DNA of 64,000 nt from CBDFKB01 sp965248715. GTDB taxonomy: Bacteria; Pseudomonadota; Alphaproteobacteria; Rhizobiales; Rhizobiaceae. The notes under the pieces are model-generated. The model was not told where the DNA came from and did no database searches. It saw only the letters and a list, made by a program, of their open reading frames with translations. Position numbers and translations under genes: made by a program. The DNA lies in the NCBI GenBank assembly GCA_965248715.1, contig CBDFKB010000008.1:744001-808000 (forward strand), read 5' to 3'. Each line of letters begins with the position of its first letter. Position 1 is the first letter of the stretch. Below, in pieces: positions 1 to 9,556 of the stretch.

Positions 1-440
1 CGCGCGACCAAGTGGATCCCGGGATGGCTGCAATTGTCCAAAGCTTCATGGATCGTTGCCAATTCGGCGTGAATGTCGTCCTTGCGTGCGGCTATTGCTA
101 AGGCGAGGTTTTCGCGACCGCTGATCTCCGCGCACATCGCCATCAACAAGAATTCCGATTTGAATTTGTCCCGTTGTGGCGGCTGCGCCAGGGCATAGGC
201 AAAATCTCGGTGCCCGCGCGCGGTGATCGAGTAAACCTTGCGGTCAGGTTTGCCGTCCTGGGCCACAAAGCGGCAGGTCACCAAACCGTCGATCTCCATC
301 TTGGCCAACGTCGGATAGATCGAGCCATAGCTGACATCGACGAAATAGCTAAACCGGCCTTCGCTCGACATTTTTTTGATTTCGTATCCGGTGGCGTCGC
401 CGAAATTTAGGATCGCCAGGCACAAGGTGCGTACATTCAT
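1..440 (-). CDS. PadR-family transcriptional regulator (3' end cut by window edge)
   Basis: Reading the minus strand from an ATG at 440 gives an open frame to the window edge (146 codons seen, no stop). The protein begins MNVRTLCLAILNFGDATGYE, the usual start of the PadR winged-helix domain, followed by a GSIYPTLAKMEIDGLV segment (recognition helix and wing), then a charged helical C-terminal part typical of the Vir/AphA-like dimerisation domain. PadR proteins are DNA-binding repressors, often of neighbouring transport or detoxification genes, and the ligand is usually unknown. Its target cannot be told because the gene downstream lies outside the window. The region 441-649 upstream is its likely promoter. 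Confidence 0.85.
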   Translation of the reverse strand, partial: MNVRTLCLAILNFGDATGYEIKKMSSEGRFSYFVDVSYGSIYPTLAKMEIDGLVTCRFVAQDGKPDRKVYSITARGHRDFAYALAQPPQRDKFKSEFLLMAMCAEISGRENLALAIAARKDDIHAELATIHEALDNCSHPGIHLVA

Positions 441-649
441 GTGCTTTTCTTTCTCACGGTGCTGCCGAATGAACGGTTCGCCGGTCGCGCAAGGCGGTTG
501 ATTTGCAACTTCATATGCTAGTTCGATATATATCATTCAAGAATATGGCAAAAAAATATTTGTATCGTTCCTTCCGTGGCCACGCCTACCGCCTCGGCCA
601 AGGCTTCCAGCCGATCGCCAGCCCATTCATATGGTTAATGAAATTTATT
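441..649 (-). promoter_or_regulatory. Intergenic region upstream of padR with an AT-rich palindrome
   Basis: This stretch separates the end of the SDR gene from the PadR start. It holds a perfect 10-bp palindrome GATATATATC at 525-534 inside an AT-rich tract. PadR proteins commonly autoregulate through AT-rich dyads, so it is a candidate operator, by inference only. Confidence 0.3.
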
Positions 650-1372
650 TCAAGCGCGCCAGCTTGCCGAGGCGAACTGGTAAATTTCGCCATTGTGATC
701 GCGTACTTCAGTGATGATTTTTGCAATCTGCGCTGCCACTTGCGACGGATCAACCAACGTTTTGGGGTCTTCGCCCGGCATTGCCTCGGCCCGCATACGG
801 GTGCGCATAATGCCGGGGTCGATCAGGCCAACCCGCACGTTGGTCTTGGTACATTCGGCGGCGTAAGTGCGCGCTAGCGCCTCCAGCGCTGATTTGGTCA
901 TCGAATAAGTGCCCCAGAACGGCCGGCAGAGTTCGGCGGCAGCCGAAGTCACAAACAACGCCGCAGCCGTATCGGATGCACGCAGCAGCGGGTCAAATGA
1001 CCGCACCAGGCGCCAATTGGCGGTAACGTTGACCGCAAGCACCCGTTCGAACATTTTCGGTTCGATGTGGCCAAGCGGGCTCAAGGTGCCGAGCATCGCC
1101 CCATTGGCCAGTAAGATGTCGAGTTTGCCCCAGCGCTCGTCGATCGCTGCCCCGAGCCGGTCGATGGCATCGAAATCGGCCAGATCGACCGGCACCAGGG
1201 TCGCACTTGCGCCTTTGGCCTTGATGGCATCGTCAAGCTCTTCCAGGCCGCCGACAGTGCGCGCGAGGGCTATTACATGGGCGCCCTCGCCGGCAAGCTT
1301 CAACGCACATTCGCGGCCAAGGCCGCGTGATGCGCCGGTAACCAGGGCGATGCAGTTTTCTAATCGGCTCAT
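650..1372 (-). CDS. Short-chain dehydrogenase/reductase (SDR)
   Basis: 240-residue classical SDR. It shows the nucleotide-binding motif TGASRGLG at residues 12-19, an ANGA segment near 89-92 in place of the usual NNAG, catalytic Ser143 and the YSMTK motif with Tyr156 and Lys160. The family uses NAD(P)H to reduce or oxidise small carbonyl or hydroxyl substrates in the cytoplasm; the substrate cannot be inferred. It lies 21 bp downstream of purF on the same strand, an arrangement often seen in Hyphomicrobiales, so it is probably in the purF transcript. ATG start at 1372; length is normal for the family. Confidence 0.85.
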   Translation of the reverse strand: MSRLENCIALVTGASRGLGRECALKLAGEGAHVIALARTVGGLEELDDAIKAKGASATLVPVDLADFDAIDRLGAAIDERWGKLDILLANGAMLGTLSPLGHIEPKMFERVLAVNVTANWRLVRSFDPLLRASDTAAALFVTSAAAELCRPFWGTYSMTKSALEALARTYAAECTKTNVRVGLIDPGIMRTRMRAEAMPGEDPKTLVDPSQVAAQIAKIITEVRDHNGEIYQFASASWRA

Positions 1373-1393
1373 CGGCTCCAGATCGGGTAGGGG

Positions 1394-2896
1394 TTAGCCG
1401 TTGGCTTGCGCGAGCAGCGATAATTGGCGCACATTTTGGTGTTCTTCCAGGTCAGTCAAAGTGGTCGGATAATCATTGGTGAAACAGGCATCGCAAAATT
1501 GCGGGCATTCATTGTTGCGTGCCGGCTCGTTGGCGGCACGATACAGCCCGTCGATTGACACGAAACCGATGCTGTCAACTTTTAGGAATTCGGCCATTTC
1601 GCTGACCTGCATGCGCGAGGCGAGCAATTTCTTGCGTTCCGGCGTGTCGACCCCGTAATAACACGGACCAATGGTCGGCGGACTGGCGATGCGCATGTGC
1701 ACCTCCAAGGCGCCGGCGTCTCGCACCATCTGGACGATTTTTTGCGAGGTGGTGCCGCGCACGATCGAATCGTCGACCAAAACCACCCGTTTGCCTTTGA
1801 GTATTGCACGGCTGGCATTGTGCTTGAGTTTGACACCCATGTGGCGGATCTCATCGGTCGGCTGGATGAAGGTGCGCCCAACATAATGGTTGCGGATAAT
1901 TCCGATTTCGAACGGTATGCCGGCTTGTTGAGCATAGCCGACCGCAGCCGGGTTTCCCGAATCGGGCACCGGTACCACGATATCGGCGTCGGTCGGCTGT
2001 TCCTTGGCTAATTCGCAGCCGATCTGCTTGCGCACCTCGTAGACATCGCGCCCTTCCAATACGCTGTCGGGGCGGGCGAAGTAGACATATTCGAATATGC
2101 AAAAGCGTGGGCGTTTTTTCTTGAACGGAAACTGGCTGTGGCAACCCTTGTCGGTGACCACAATCAATTCACCGGGCTCGACATCGCGTACAAACCGGGC
2201 ACCGATGATGTCCAGAGCACAAGTTTCTGAAGTCAAAATGAAACTATCATCCAGTTCGCCCAGCACCAGCGGGCGCACACCAAGCGGATCGCGGCAGCCG
2301 ATCAGTTTCTTGTTCGAGATGCCAACGATCGAATACGCGCCTTCAAGCTGCACCAGGGCCTCAACTAGGCGGTCCGCGAAATGGCGTTGGTTGCCCCGGG
2401 CCAGTAAGTGTAAAATGACTTCGGTATCGGAAGTCGAATGAAAGATCGAACCGTCGCGCTGCAATTGATCGCGCAATGTCAGCGCGTTGCTAAGGTTGCC
2501 ATTGTGGGCGACTGCAAACCCACCGCCGGAAAATTCGGCAAAGAACGGTTGAACATTGCGAAATTCATCATCACCGGTGGTCGAGTAACGGGTGTGGCCG
2601 ATCGCCCGCCAGCCGGGCAGGCGTTGCATGACCGAAGGCTTGGTGAACACATCGCCGATCAGACCGATATGACGCTCCACATGGAATTGTCGGCCGTCGA
2701 AGCTGGCGACACCAGCCGCTTCCTGGCCCCGATGCTGTAGCGCGTGCAGGCCCAGGGTCGTTAGCGTCGCCGCGTCACGGTGGCCAAATATTCCAAAAAC
2801 ACCGCACTCGTCGTGAAATTTGTCATCGGCCTCGTCTGCTAATTGCTGACGTTCGATGCGGCTCGGTTCGGTCGCTTCAAACATAGGGTTTGGCAA
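1394..2896 (-). CDS. purF: Amidophosphoribosyltransferase (glutamine PRPP amidotransferase)
   Basis: 500 residues. First committed step of purine synthesis: PRPP + glutamine to phosphoribosylamine, glutamate and pyrophosphate. The N-terminal Ntn-hydrolase glutaminase begins after a 30-residue propeptide at Cys31 in HDECGVFGIFG, so the Cys must be exposed by cleavage. RGQEAAGV and GHTRYSTTG motifs of the glutaminase follow. The C-terminal PRTase half carries the PRPP loop VVLVDDSIVRGTTS. Length and domain order are those of full-length PurF. It lies downstream of cvpA, the cvpA-purF pairing being conserved across proteobacteria; a small inverted repeat sits between them. Confidence 0.97.
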   Translation of the reverse strand: MPNPMFEATEPSRIERQQLADEADDKFHDECGVFGIFGHRDAATLTTLGLHALQHRGQEAAGVASFDGRQFHVERHIGLIGDVFTKPSVMQRLPGWRAIGHTRYSTTGDDEFRNVQPFFAEFSGGGFAVAHNGNLSNALTLRDQLQRDGSIFHSTSDTEVILHLLARGNQRHFADRLVEALVQLEGAYSIVGISNKKLIGCRDPLGVRPLVLGELDDSFILTSETCALDIIGARFVRDVEPGELIVVTDKGCHSQFPFKKKRPRFCIFEYVYFARPDSVLEGRDVYEVRKQIGCELAKEQPTDADIVVPVPDSGNPAAVGYAQQAGIPFEIGIIRNHYVGRTFIQPTDEIRHMGVKLKHNASRAILKGKRVVLVDDSIVRGTTSQKIVQMVRDAGALEVHMRIASPPTIGPCYYGVDTPERKKLLASRMQVSEMAEFLKVDSIGFVSIDGLYRAANEPARNNECPQFCDACFTNDYPTTLTDLEEHQNVRQLSLLAQANG

Positions 2897-2915
2897 AGCC
2901 TTTCGCCGCGACGAT

Positions 2916-2972
2916 TAGTGGGTGTTCCGAAGCTGAGATTTTGTTCAAACCCTAATTTTGGAACACCTACTA
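2916..2972. repeat. Small inverted repeat between cvpA and purF
   Basis: TAGTGGGTGTTCC at 2916-2928 pairs with GGAACACCTACTA at 2960-2972 (12 of 13 bases complementary), with about 31 bases between. It could be a small palindromic element or a processing hairpin. The right arm contains the stop codon of cvpA. Confidence 0.5.
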
Positions 2973-3515
2973 GACCTTCTGATCATCGTCGTTTTTGTCG
3001 ATGCTGTCGAGTAGGCGTTTGTCCGCATCGTCGGGAATCATTTGGATCACCGATTCGCCGATCGAGTCCAGTAGCGGCTTAGATTTGGCGTTAGCGACCC
3101 AATCCGGTTGATGGTCGTCCGGCACCAGCCAATTGTAAAACAAGAGCGCAATGATCACGAGGGCGGCACCGCGCACTGCGCCAAACAAGAAGCCAAGCGA
3201 GCGGTCGAGCGCGCCAACCCTGCTGTCGACGATAGTGTCGGCGATTTTCATGGTGACCAGGGATACGATGATCAGCACAGCCAGGAATACCAACCCGGCC
3301 GCGGCAATGTCGGCCACGGTTTTGTTGTCGGAAATCGAAGCGACGTAGGGCGCAACATAGCCTGATATATGGGGATAGAAAAAATACGCAGCAACCGCGG
3401 CAGCGACCCAGGAACCGATCGCCATAACTTCGCGCGAAAATCCGCGCACCATGGCGAGGAAACCCGACACGCACATAATCGCAAGTAAAATACCGTCGAG
3501 AAGAGTGATTGGCAT
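2970..3515 (-). CDS. cvpA: CvpA family membrane protein
   Basis: 181 residues from the ATG at 3515 (MPITLLDGILLAIMCVSGFL). This start was chosen because it fits the conserved CvpA N-terminus; an upstream in-frame extension to 3650 would add an unconserved segment. Four hydrophobic segments occupy roughly residues 5-25, 30-48, 62-85 and 100-122, with the conserved RGFSREV loop and a charged C-terminal tail rich in Asp and Lys. CvpA proteins are inner-membrane proteins first linked to colicin V production and now to envelope stress; biochemical function is unsettled. Located between radA and purF as in other alphaproteobacteria. The stop codon falls in the inverted repeat 2960-2972. Confidence 0.9.
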   Translation of the reverse strand: MPITLLDGILLAIMCVSGFLAMVRGFSREVMAIGSWVAAAVAAYFFYPHISGYVAPYVASISDNKTVADIAAAGLVFLAVLIIVSLVTMKIADTIVDSRVGALDRSLGFLFGAVRGAALVIIALLFYNWLVPDDHQPDWVANAKSKPLLDSIGESVIQMIPDDADKRLLDSIDKNDDDQKV

Positions 3516-3646
3516 GGTTCTGGCTCCGCCATCGCATAATTTTTCCCAGGCGCTCGTGGCAGATCGAGACACGGTAGGGCTAAGACATGCGGGTCTAGAC
3601 CGGAATGGTGCAAATTTCCAGAGATTATTGTCTTTGTGTGAAAGGT

Positions 3647-5020
3647 TCATTCACCGCCAGCGATCGCAGCGACCAGATCGCGCAGTTCACCGAAGCCGGT
3701 TCGGGCAATCTCCTTCGCCGGTTGTTCGCCGTCTTTTGCCGGTGCCGCGACAACTTCGGTAAAGCCCAATTTGGCCGCTTCCTTCATGCGTAGCGGCCCG
3801 TGTGGCACCGGCCGAATGCTGCCGGAAAGGGCGATTTCGCCGAAATAGGCCCGGTCGGGCGGCAAAGCCTTGCCGGCCAGGGATGAGACCAACGCTGCTG
3901 CCACCGCCAAATCGGCAGCCGGTTCGGAAATCCGGTAACCACCGGCGACGCTCAAATAAACATCGTGGCTGCCAAGCCGCACCCCGCAGCGCGCATCGAG
4001 AACCGCCAACACCATGGCCAGCCGCGCGCTGTCCCAGCCAACCACCGCGCGGCGCGGTGTGCCAAGTGCTGATTCGGCGACCAGTGCTTGGATTTCCACC
4101 AATACCGGCCTGGTACCCTCAATGCCGGCGAATACCGCCGCGCCCGGCGCCATGGTGTTGCGCTCGCAGAGAAACAGCGCCGACGGGTTGGCCACCTCCT
4201 TTAGGCCGGTGCCGGTCATATCAAACACACCGATCTCATCGGTCGGGCCGAAGCGGTTTTTCAAGGTCCGTAAAATTCGGAAATGATGACCGCCATCACC
4301 CTCGAATTGCAGCACGCCGTCGACCATGTGTTCGACTACCCGCGGGCCAGCGATCTGGCCATCCTTGGTGACATGGCCGACCAGCACCAGACATGCGCCG
4401 GTCTTTTTGGCGTAGCGGATCAATGCCTGGGAGGCGCTGCGCACCTGGGTCACTGTGCCAGGTGCGGCTTCGGCGCGGTCGGTCCACACGGTTTGGATCG
4501 AATCGATCACCAACAGATCGGGGATTGGCCCCTGTTGCAAGGTCGCCAAAATGTCCTCGACATTGGTTTCTGCGGCCAATTCGACATCGGCGTCACCGAC
4601 GTTTAAACGTTGCGCTCTTAGGCGAATTTGCGCGATTGCCTCTTCGCCGGAAATATAAATCACCCGCCGCTTTTGCCCGGCAATTGCCGCTGCCGCCTGC
4701 ATCAGCAGGGTTGATTTGCCGATCCCCGGATCGCCGCCGACCAGGAAGGCGGAACCGCGCACAAATCCGCCGCCGGTAACCCGGTCCAGTTCGTTGATCC
4801 CGGTTACCACCCGTTGTGCTTCTTCGGTCTCGCCAGCCAGCGGCGAAAGAGTAATCGGTTTGCCCCGTGAGCGTGCTGAAATAGGCCCACCGCCGACCCC
4901 GCTCTGCTTGCCTTCTTCGACCAATGTGTTCCACGCACCGCAGGCGTCACAACGCCCGGCCCAGCGCCCATGCACACCGCCGCAGCTTTGGCAGACATAT
5001 TGGGACTTGGAACGGGCCAT
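3647..5020 (-). CDS. radA: DNA repair protein RadA
   Basis: 457 residues from ATG at 5020. RadA/Sms is a RecA-like, Lon-related ATPase that drives branch migration of recombination intermediates. In order: N-terminal C4 zinc finger (CQSCG ... CDACG, residues about 10-30), Walker A GGDPGIGKSTL near residue 95, the RadA-specific KNRFG motif near residue 255, and a C-terminal Lon-protease-like domain ending at residue 457. The start overlaps the alr stop (TGATG), implying translational coupling; a TTG one codon upstream is a less likely start. Confidence 0.97.
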   Translation of the reverse strand: MARSKSQYVCQSCGGVHGRWAGRCDACGAWNTLVEEGKQSGVGGGPISARSRGKPITLSPLAGETEEAQRVVTGINELDRVTGGGFVRGSAFLVGGDPGIGKSTLLMQAAAAIAGQKRRVIYISGEEAIAQIRLRAQRLNVGDADVELAAETNVEDILATLQQGPIPDLLVIDSIQTVWTDRAEAAPGTVTQVRSASQALIRYAKKTGACLVLVGHVTKDGQIAGPRVVEHMVDGVLQFEGDGGHHFRILRTLKNRFGPTDEIGVFDMTGTGLKEVANPSALFLCERNTMAPGAAVFAGIEGTRPVLVEIQALVAESALGTPRRAVVGWDSARLAMVLAVLDARCGVRLGSHDVYLSVAGGYRISEPAADLAVAAALVSSLAGKALPPDRAYFGEIALSGSIRPVPHGPLRMKEAAKLGFTEVVAAPAKDGEQPAKEIARTGFGELRDLVAAIAGGE

Positions 5021-6189
5021 CAATCTTTCCCGCCGGTGCCGGGATCCAGATAAACCCGCTGATAGCGCTCGCCAAGCCCGGTCAGCATTTCATAGCCGAT
5101 AGTGCCGGCCGCCCGCGCCGTGTCGTCAAGCGTGACATTAGCGCCAAATAGTTCGATCCATTGCTGGCTTTCCAGCACCTGATCGGGAATGTCGGTAACG
5201 TCAAAAGCGGTTAGATCCATGGATACGCGGCCAGCAATCGGCACCTTATGGCCGGCGATCGAGCCATAGCCGCCGGGAGTTTCAAGCGCGCGCAATGGCA
5301 CACCGCTACTTGATGCAGAGCGTGGATAGCCATCCGCATAGCCGACCGAAATGATGGCGATTTTGGTCACGCGGTCAGCGCTGTAGCTGGCGCCATATCC
5401 GACGGTTTCGCCTTTCTTGACCGTTCTAATCTGCACGATCCGCCCTTCCAGTTTGGCAACCGACGACATTTGATTGGGCATGTTTTCAACCGCTTGACCG
5501 CCATAGATGGCAATGCCGGGTCTGACCAAATCGAAATGATAGTCGGTGCCAAGAAACAGTCCAGCCGAATTGCTGAGCGAGGCCTGGACGCCCTCAAATA
5601 GTGCCGTCGCTGCCAAAAACCGTTCGCGCTGGGCGGCGTTCATCGGGTTATCCGGCAGGTCAGCACAGGCAAGATGGCTCATTACCAAAATCGGCGTCAG
5701 CGCCAGACGCCGTTTCCGGTCGGAGAAATAGTCACGAGCTTGACCTAAGGTCAGACCGAGGCGGTTCATGCCGGTATCGATATGCACCGCACAGGGCCGT
5801 CGCGACCCGTGCGCGCGCCAGTAATCCGCCCAGATTTCCAATTCGGCAACGCTGCCAAGCACCGGCACCATGCCGCTTTCGGCAACCACCGCGACATTGT
5901 CGCGATTAACCCCGTTGAGCACGAATATTTCCGCTTCCGGCGCGGTTGCACGTACCCTTAACCCCTCGGATGCCAGGGCAACAAAAAATATCGTGCAGCC
6001 GGCACCGGCCAGCGCGCGGCATACCGGCTCAATGCCAAGGCCATAACCATTGCCTTTGACGACCGCAGCGGTTTGCGCCCGCCCGGTCACGGCATCCAAT
6101 TGCCGCCAATTGGCGGCCAGCGCGCCAAGGTCAACTGTCAACCTGCCGCCGGCGAGCCGTGGGTCACGATAGTTCGGCTCCTGGGTCAA
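5020..6189 (-). CDS. alr: Alanine racemase
   Basis: 389 residues. A PLP enzyme that interconverts L- and D-alanine for peptidoglycan. Seen: PLP-binding Lys45 in VVKGNGYGLG, the IDTGMNRLGL motif near residue 140, and the second catalytic base Tyr in YGASYSADR near residue 270. Fold type III barrel plus C-terminal beta domain; normal length. It sits between dnaB and radA in a co-directional block; its stop TGA overlaps the radA ATG. Confidence 0.96.
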   Translation of the reverse strand: MTQEPNYRDPRLAGGRLTVDLGALAANWRQLDAVTGRAQTAAVVKGNGYGLGIEPVCRALAGAGCTIFFVALASEGLRVRATAPEAEIFVLNGVNRDNVAVVAESGMVPVLGSVAELEIWADYWRAHGSRRPCAVHIDTGMNRLGLTLGQARDYFSDRKRRLALTPILVMSHLACADLPDNPMNAAQRERFLAATALFEGVQASLSNSAGLFLGTDYHFDLVRPGIAIYGGQAVENMPNQMSSVAKLEGRIVQIRTVKKGETVGYGASYSADRVTKIAIISVGYADGYPRSASSSGVPLRALETPGGYGSIAGHKVPIAGRVSMDLTAFDVTDIPDQVLESQQWIELFGANVTLDDTARAAGTIGYEMLTGLGERYQRVYLDPGTGGKD

Positions 6190-6230
6190 GATCGGTTCAG
6201 CCTTGTTGCGACGGCTTGGAACGCGCCGAA

Positions 6231-7715
6231 TTATTCATGGCGCTCTGGTATGTGTTCATCGTCGGCGAGATCGGAGAAGCGGGTAAACTCCGCCTGGAAG
6301 CCCAGCCGCGCGCTGCCGGTCGGCCCATGGCGTTGTTTGGCGATGATTACTTCGGCCTTGCCAATGGCTGATTTGAGCTTTTCTTCCCAAGCATACCATT
6401 CTTGCGAACCTTCTTTTGGTTCCGCATTGCGTAAATAATATTCCTCGCGGAATACGAACATCACGATATCGGCGTCCTGCTCGATCGAGCCGGATTCGCG
6501 CAAATCGGAGAGTTGCGGTCGCTTGTCTTCGCGGTTTTCAACCTGGCGCGATAATTGCGACACGGCGATGACCGGGATGTTGAGTTCTTTGGCCAGTGAT
6601 TTCAGGCCAGTGGTGATTTCGGTGACTTCTTGCACCCGGTTTTCGTTGGTTCGCTTGGAACCCTGCATGAGCTGGATATAGTCGACGACCAGCACGTCCA
6701 GGCCGCGCTGGCGCTTTAGTCGCCTGGCCCGTGCCGCCAGTTGTGCAATCGAAATACCGCCGGTCTGGTCGATATAAAGCGGTGCCCGGTGAAAGGTCTG
6801 CACGCAAGCGACCAGCTTGTCGAAATCGGTCTGGGAAATCTCGCCACGACGGATCTTGCTGGAAGGCACCTCGGCCTGTTCGGAGATGATGCGGGTGGCC
6901 AATTGTTCTGACGACATTTCCAACGAAAAATAGCCGACCACCCCGCCTTCCAACGCGGCGTGGGAACCGTCGGGTTGCACATCGGGAGAATAGCTGTCGG
7001 CGATGTTGAAGGCGATATTGGTGGCAAGCGAGGTTTTGCCCATGCCCGGCCGGCCGGCAACGATCACCAAATCGGAGGGTTGCAATCCGCCCATGCGATG
7101 ATCCAGCGCCTGAATGCCAGTAGCGATACCGGAAAGCCCGCCATCTCTTTTGTGTGCGGCGGCTGCCATGTCCAGCGCAAGGTTGAGCGCCTCGTCGAAC
7201 CCGTGAAAACCGCCATCATACTCGCCGGTCTCGGCCAATTCGAACAGCCGCCGTTCAGCATCTTCGATCTGCTCGTTTGGAGGCATTTCAAACGGTGCCT
7301 CATAGGCGATATTGACCATGTCCTCGCCGATTGTGATCAGCGAACGGCGGATCGCCAGGTCATAAATCGAGCGGCCATAATCTTCGGCATTGATGATGGT
7401 GGTCGCTTCAGCAGCTAGACGCGCCAGATATTGCGTTACGCTCAGATCGCCGATTTTTTCTTCCGCCGGCAAAAAGGTCTTGATCGTCACCGGGCTGGCG
7501 GTCTTCGCCATGCGGATCATTTTACCGGCGGTGGCGTATACCTGTTTGTGGATCGGCTCGAAGAAGTGCTCCGGCAACAAAAAATCCGACACCCGATAAT
7601 AGGCATCATTGTTGATCAAAATCGCGCCGAGAAGCGCCTGCTCGGCCTCAACATTATGCGGCGCGGAGCGATAAAGGTTCGTGTCTTCGCGTTGACGCCT
7701 AGCGGCTTCGGCCAT
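6231..7715 (-). CDS. dnaB: Replicative DNA helicase DnaB
   Basis: 494 residues from ATG at 7715 (MAEAARRQREDTNLY); an upstream ATG at 7763 would add 16 residues without family support. Hexameric 5'-3' helicase at the replication fork. The N-terminal domain starts at PHNVEAEQALLGAIL. The RecA-like C-terminal domain has Walker A GRPGMGKTSL near residue 225, the Walker B segment LDVLVVDYIQLM and arginine-rich DnaB motifs towards the C-terminus. No intein interruption is seen. Located between the cyclopropane synthase gene and alr. The 260-bp upstream region holds a GANTC-containing motif shared with 19064-19089. Confidence 0.97.
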   Translation of the reverse strand: MAEAARRQREDTNLYRSAPHNVEAEQALLGAILINNDAYYRVSDFLLPEHFFEPIHKQVYATAGKMIRMAKTASPVTIKTFLPAEEKIGDLSVTQYLARLAAEATTIINAEDYGRSIYDLAIRRSLITIGEDMVNIAYEAPFEMPPNEQIEDAERRLFELAETGEYDGGFHGFDEALNLALDMAAAAHKRDGGLSGIATGIQALDHRMGGLQPSDLVIVAGRPGMGKTSLATNIAFNIADSYSPDVQPDGSHAALEGGVVGYFSLEMSSEQLATRIISEQAEVPSSKIRRGEISQTDFDKLVACVQTFHRAPLYIDQTGGISIAQLAARARRLKRQRGLDVLVVDYIQLMQGSKRTNENRVQEVTEITTGLKSLAKELNIPVIAVSQLSRQVENREDKRPQLSDLRESGSIEQDADIVMFVFREEYYLRNAEPKEGSQEWYAWEEKLKSAIGKAEVIIAKQRHGPTGSARLGFQAEFTRFSDLADDEHIPERHE

Positions 7716-7934
7716 GCGTGTTTCCCAATTTTTATGATACGCATTACAGGTAAGAGCGGCCATACCCGGAACCAGAAAGCCTGGACAAGTGATACCCTAT
7801 TTCCACGCCGGACAATTAGGAATCGCAATCGCGACGGCAGTTATCTGCGATACACACACCTTACCACAAGCTGATGTAAAAAATTTCGCGATTACGCAGC
7901 TACCACTTGACAGGCGGCTCCAAAATCATAGGCG

Positions 7935-7960
7935 ACCAAACAGAATCGGTTCCATTTGAT
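7935..7960. promoter_or_regulatory. 26-bp near-palindromic motif upstream of dnaB, matching one at 19064
   Basis: The sequence at 7935-7960 and that at 19064-19089 agree at 23 of 26 positions. Both start ACCAAACAGAAT and end TTCCATTTG plus two bases. The core is imperfectly self-complementary and includes a GANTC site, the CcrM methylation target in alphaproteobacteria. Each copy lies upstream of a gene (dnaB, SDR). Function unknown. Confidence 0.4.
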
Positions 7961-7975
7961 CGTACAGGGTTATTG

Positions 7976-9235
7976 TCAGGCGTCGGTCTTTTTGCGGGAC
8001 TTGGTTTTCCGCCGCCGTGGTTTGCGCAATTTGTCTTCTGCTTCAACCATGTAGTCACGGGTCAGGGGCAAAGACCCAAGCGACTTCGACATTTGAATTT
8101 GGAAATTCATCAACCCTTGATAGCGGAACGAAATTTCCGAACCGGACAGATAAAACTCCCACATGCGGCAAAACCGCTCGTCGTAAATCGTGCTTGCTTC
8201 GTTCCAACGGTTCATGAAGCGCTCGCGCCAATGGCGCAGCGTCATGGCGTAGTGCAAGCGCAAAATTTCGATATCGGTGACGATCAACCCCGACTTTTCG
8301 ACCTGCGGCAGCACTTCCGACATCGCCGGAATGTAGCCCCCCGGGAAAATATATTTGGCAACAAACGGGTTGGTAAACGCCGGCCCGTGCAAACGCCCGA
8401 TTGAATGTAGTTGCATGACCCCGTCATCGGTAAGCAAATCGCGGCATTTGTCGAAGAATGTGCGGTAGTAACCAACACCGACATGTTCAAACATGCCGAC
8501 CGAAATGATGCGGTCGTACTTGTCGTCGAGTGCGCGGTAGTCGCGCAGCAGGAATTTGGCCTTTGACCCGAGCCCCTGGCTTTCGGCGCGCTCGTTGGCG
8601 ATTTTGTGCTGTTCGCTTGAAAGCGTGACCCCGACCACTTCGGCACCGCACTCGCGTGCGATATACAGCCCCATGCCTCCCCAGCCGCAGCCAATATCGA
8701 GCACCCGATGTCCCGGCTGGATATCGAGTTTGGATATGAGGTGACGCTTTTTGGCCAATTGCGCTTCGTCCAGGGTGGCGTCGGCGGTCTCGAAATAGGC
8801 GCAGGAATACTGCCGGTCCTCGTCCAGGAACAATTCGTACAACCCATTCGAAAGATCGTAATGATGGGCCACGTTGCGCCGCGACCTACGCATTGTATTT
8901 AGTTGGTGAAGCCGACGCAGTGTATAACGGCGGGCATCTATTAGGCGGGCAATCCAGCCGTCATTTAGCGCTTCGGTGTTCTGCTGGAAGATGAAATCCA
9001 GTGCTTCATAGAGCGAACCTTTTTCCATCACCAGCTTGCCATCCATGTAGGATTCGGCAAAAGCCAGCATTGGGTTGAAGGCGATCGCGCGCTCGGCGGC
9101 GGCATCGGTAAAGCGCATATGGATATCGGGATCGCCCTCGGCGCCGAAAATATGTGCCTTTCCTGCGCTGTCGGTGACACAAAGTGTGCCATCGCGAACC
9201 AGCCGGGAAAGGATCATGGACAAAAGCCTATTCAT
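7976..9235 (-). CDS. Cyclopropane-fatty-acyl-phospholipid synthase family methyltransferase
   Basis: 419 residues from ATG at 9235 (MNRLLSMILSRLVRDG). Transfers a methylene group from S-adenosylmethionine to unsaturated acyl chains of membrane lipids. The N-terminal lipid-binding domain is followed by the SAM motif LDIGCGWGGMG near residue 180, the GVTLSSEQ motif and the GMFEHVG segment. The C-terminal tail is very basic (KPRRRKTKSRKK), which may help membrane contact. An in-frame extension to 9301 was rejected because the family begins near MNRLL. Inserted between rplI and dnaB, co-directional with both. Confidence 0.9.
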   Translation of the reverse strand: MNRLLSMILSRLVRDGTLCVTDSAGKAHIFGAEGDPDIHMRFTDAAAERAIAFNPMLAFAESYMDGKLVMEKGSLYEALDFIFQQNTEALNDGWIARLIDARRYTLRRLHQLNTMRRSRRNVAHHYDLSNGLYELFLDEDRQYSCAYFETADATLDEAQLAKKRHLISKLDIQPGHRVLDIGCGWGGMGLYIARECGAEVVGVTLSSEQHKIANERAESQGLGSKAKFLLRDYRALDDKYDRIISVGMFEHVGVGYYRTFFDKCRDLLTDDGVMQLHSIGRLHGPAFTNPFVAKYIFPGGYIPAMSEVLPQVEKSGLIVTDIEILRLHYAMTLRHWRERFMNRWNEASTIYDERFCRMWEFYLSGSEISFRYQGLMNFQIQMSKSLGSLPLTRDYMVEAEDKLRKPRRRKTKSRKKTDA

Positions 9236-9556
9236 GGCTTGTCCTCCAAACTTATGCGGTGCGCGGTCATATGCGCACGGGTCCCATATTGTGCCACTCA
9301 ATATCGAGGGCGCTCAAGGTCAAGCAGGATTGCGGCTTGCTGCCGACGCGCAGTATAATGGCGATTTCCGTGAATGGACAAACAGCGCGCCTGTTACAAT
9401 TCGGAAGCCAATTCTGTTCAACCAAGCATAAGAATGTCGTGTCTTTGAAAAAATGTCAAAGGAAAGGCAAAGGATCAAATATCGCGAATTCGCCGAGAAA
9501 TGGTTACAACGCCCAATCACGGCAAATGCGGCCGGGCGCTGTAGCTGTCCATTTCC
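9236..9556. other. Intergenic stretch between rplI and the cyclopropane synthase gene
   Basis: About 320 bases with no supported gene, hairpin terminator or repeat visible. It must hold the promoter of the cyclopropane synthase gene unless that gene is read from rplI. Confidence 0.5.

Noticed and set aside
503..877. Plus-strand frame opposite the SDR and the PadR upstream region
   Set aside because: Overlaps a well-supported minus-strand SDR gene and has no recognisable domain.
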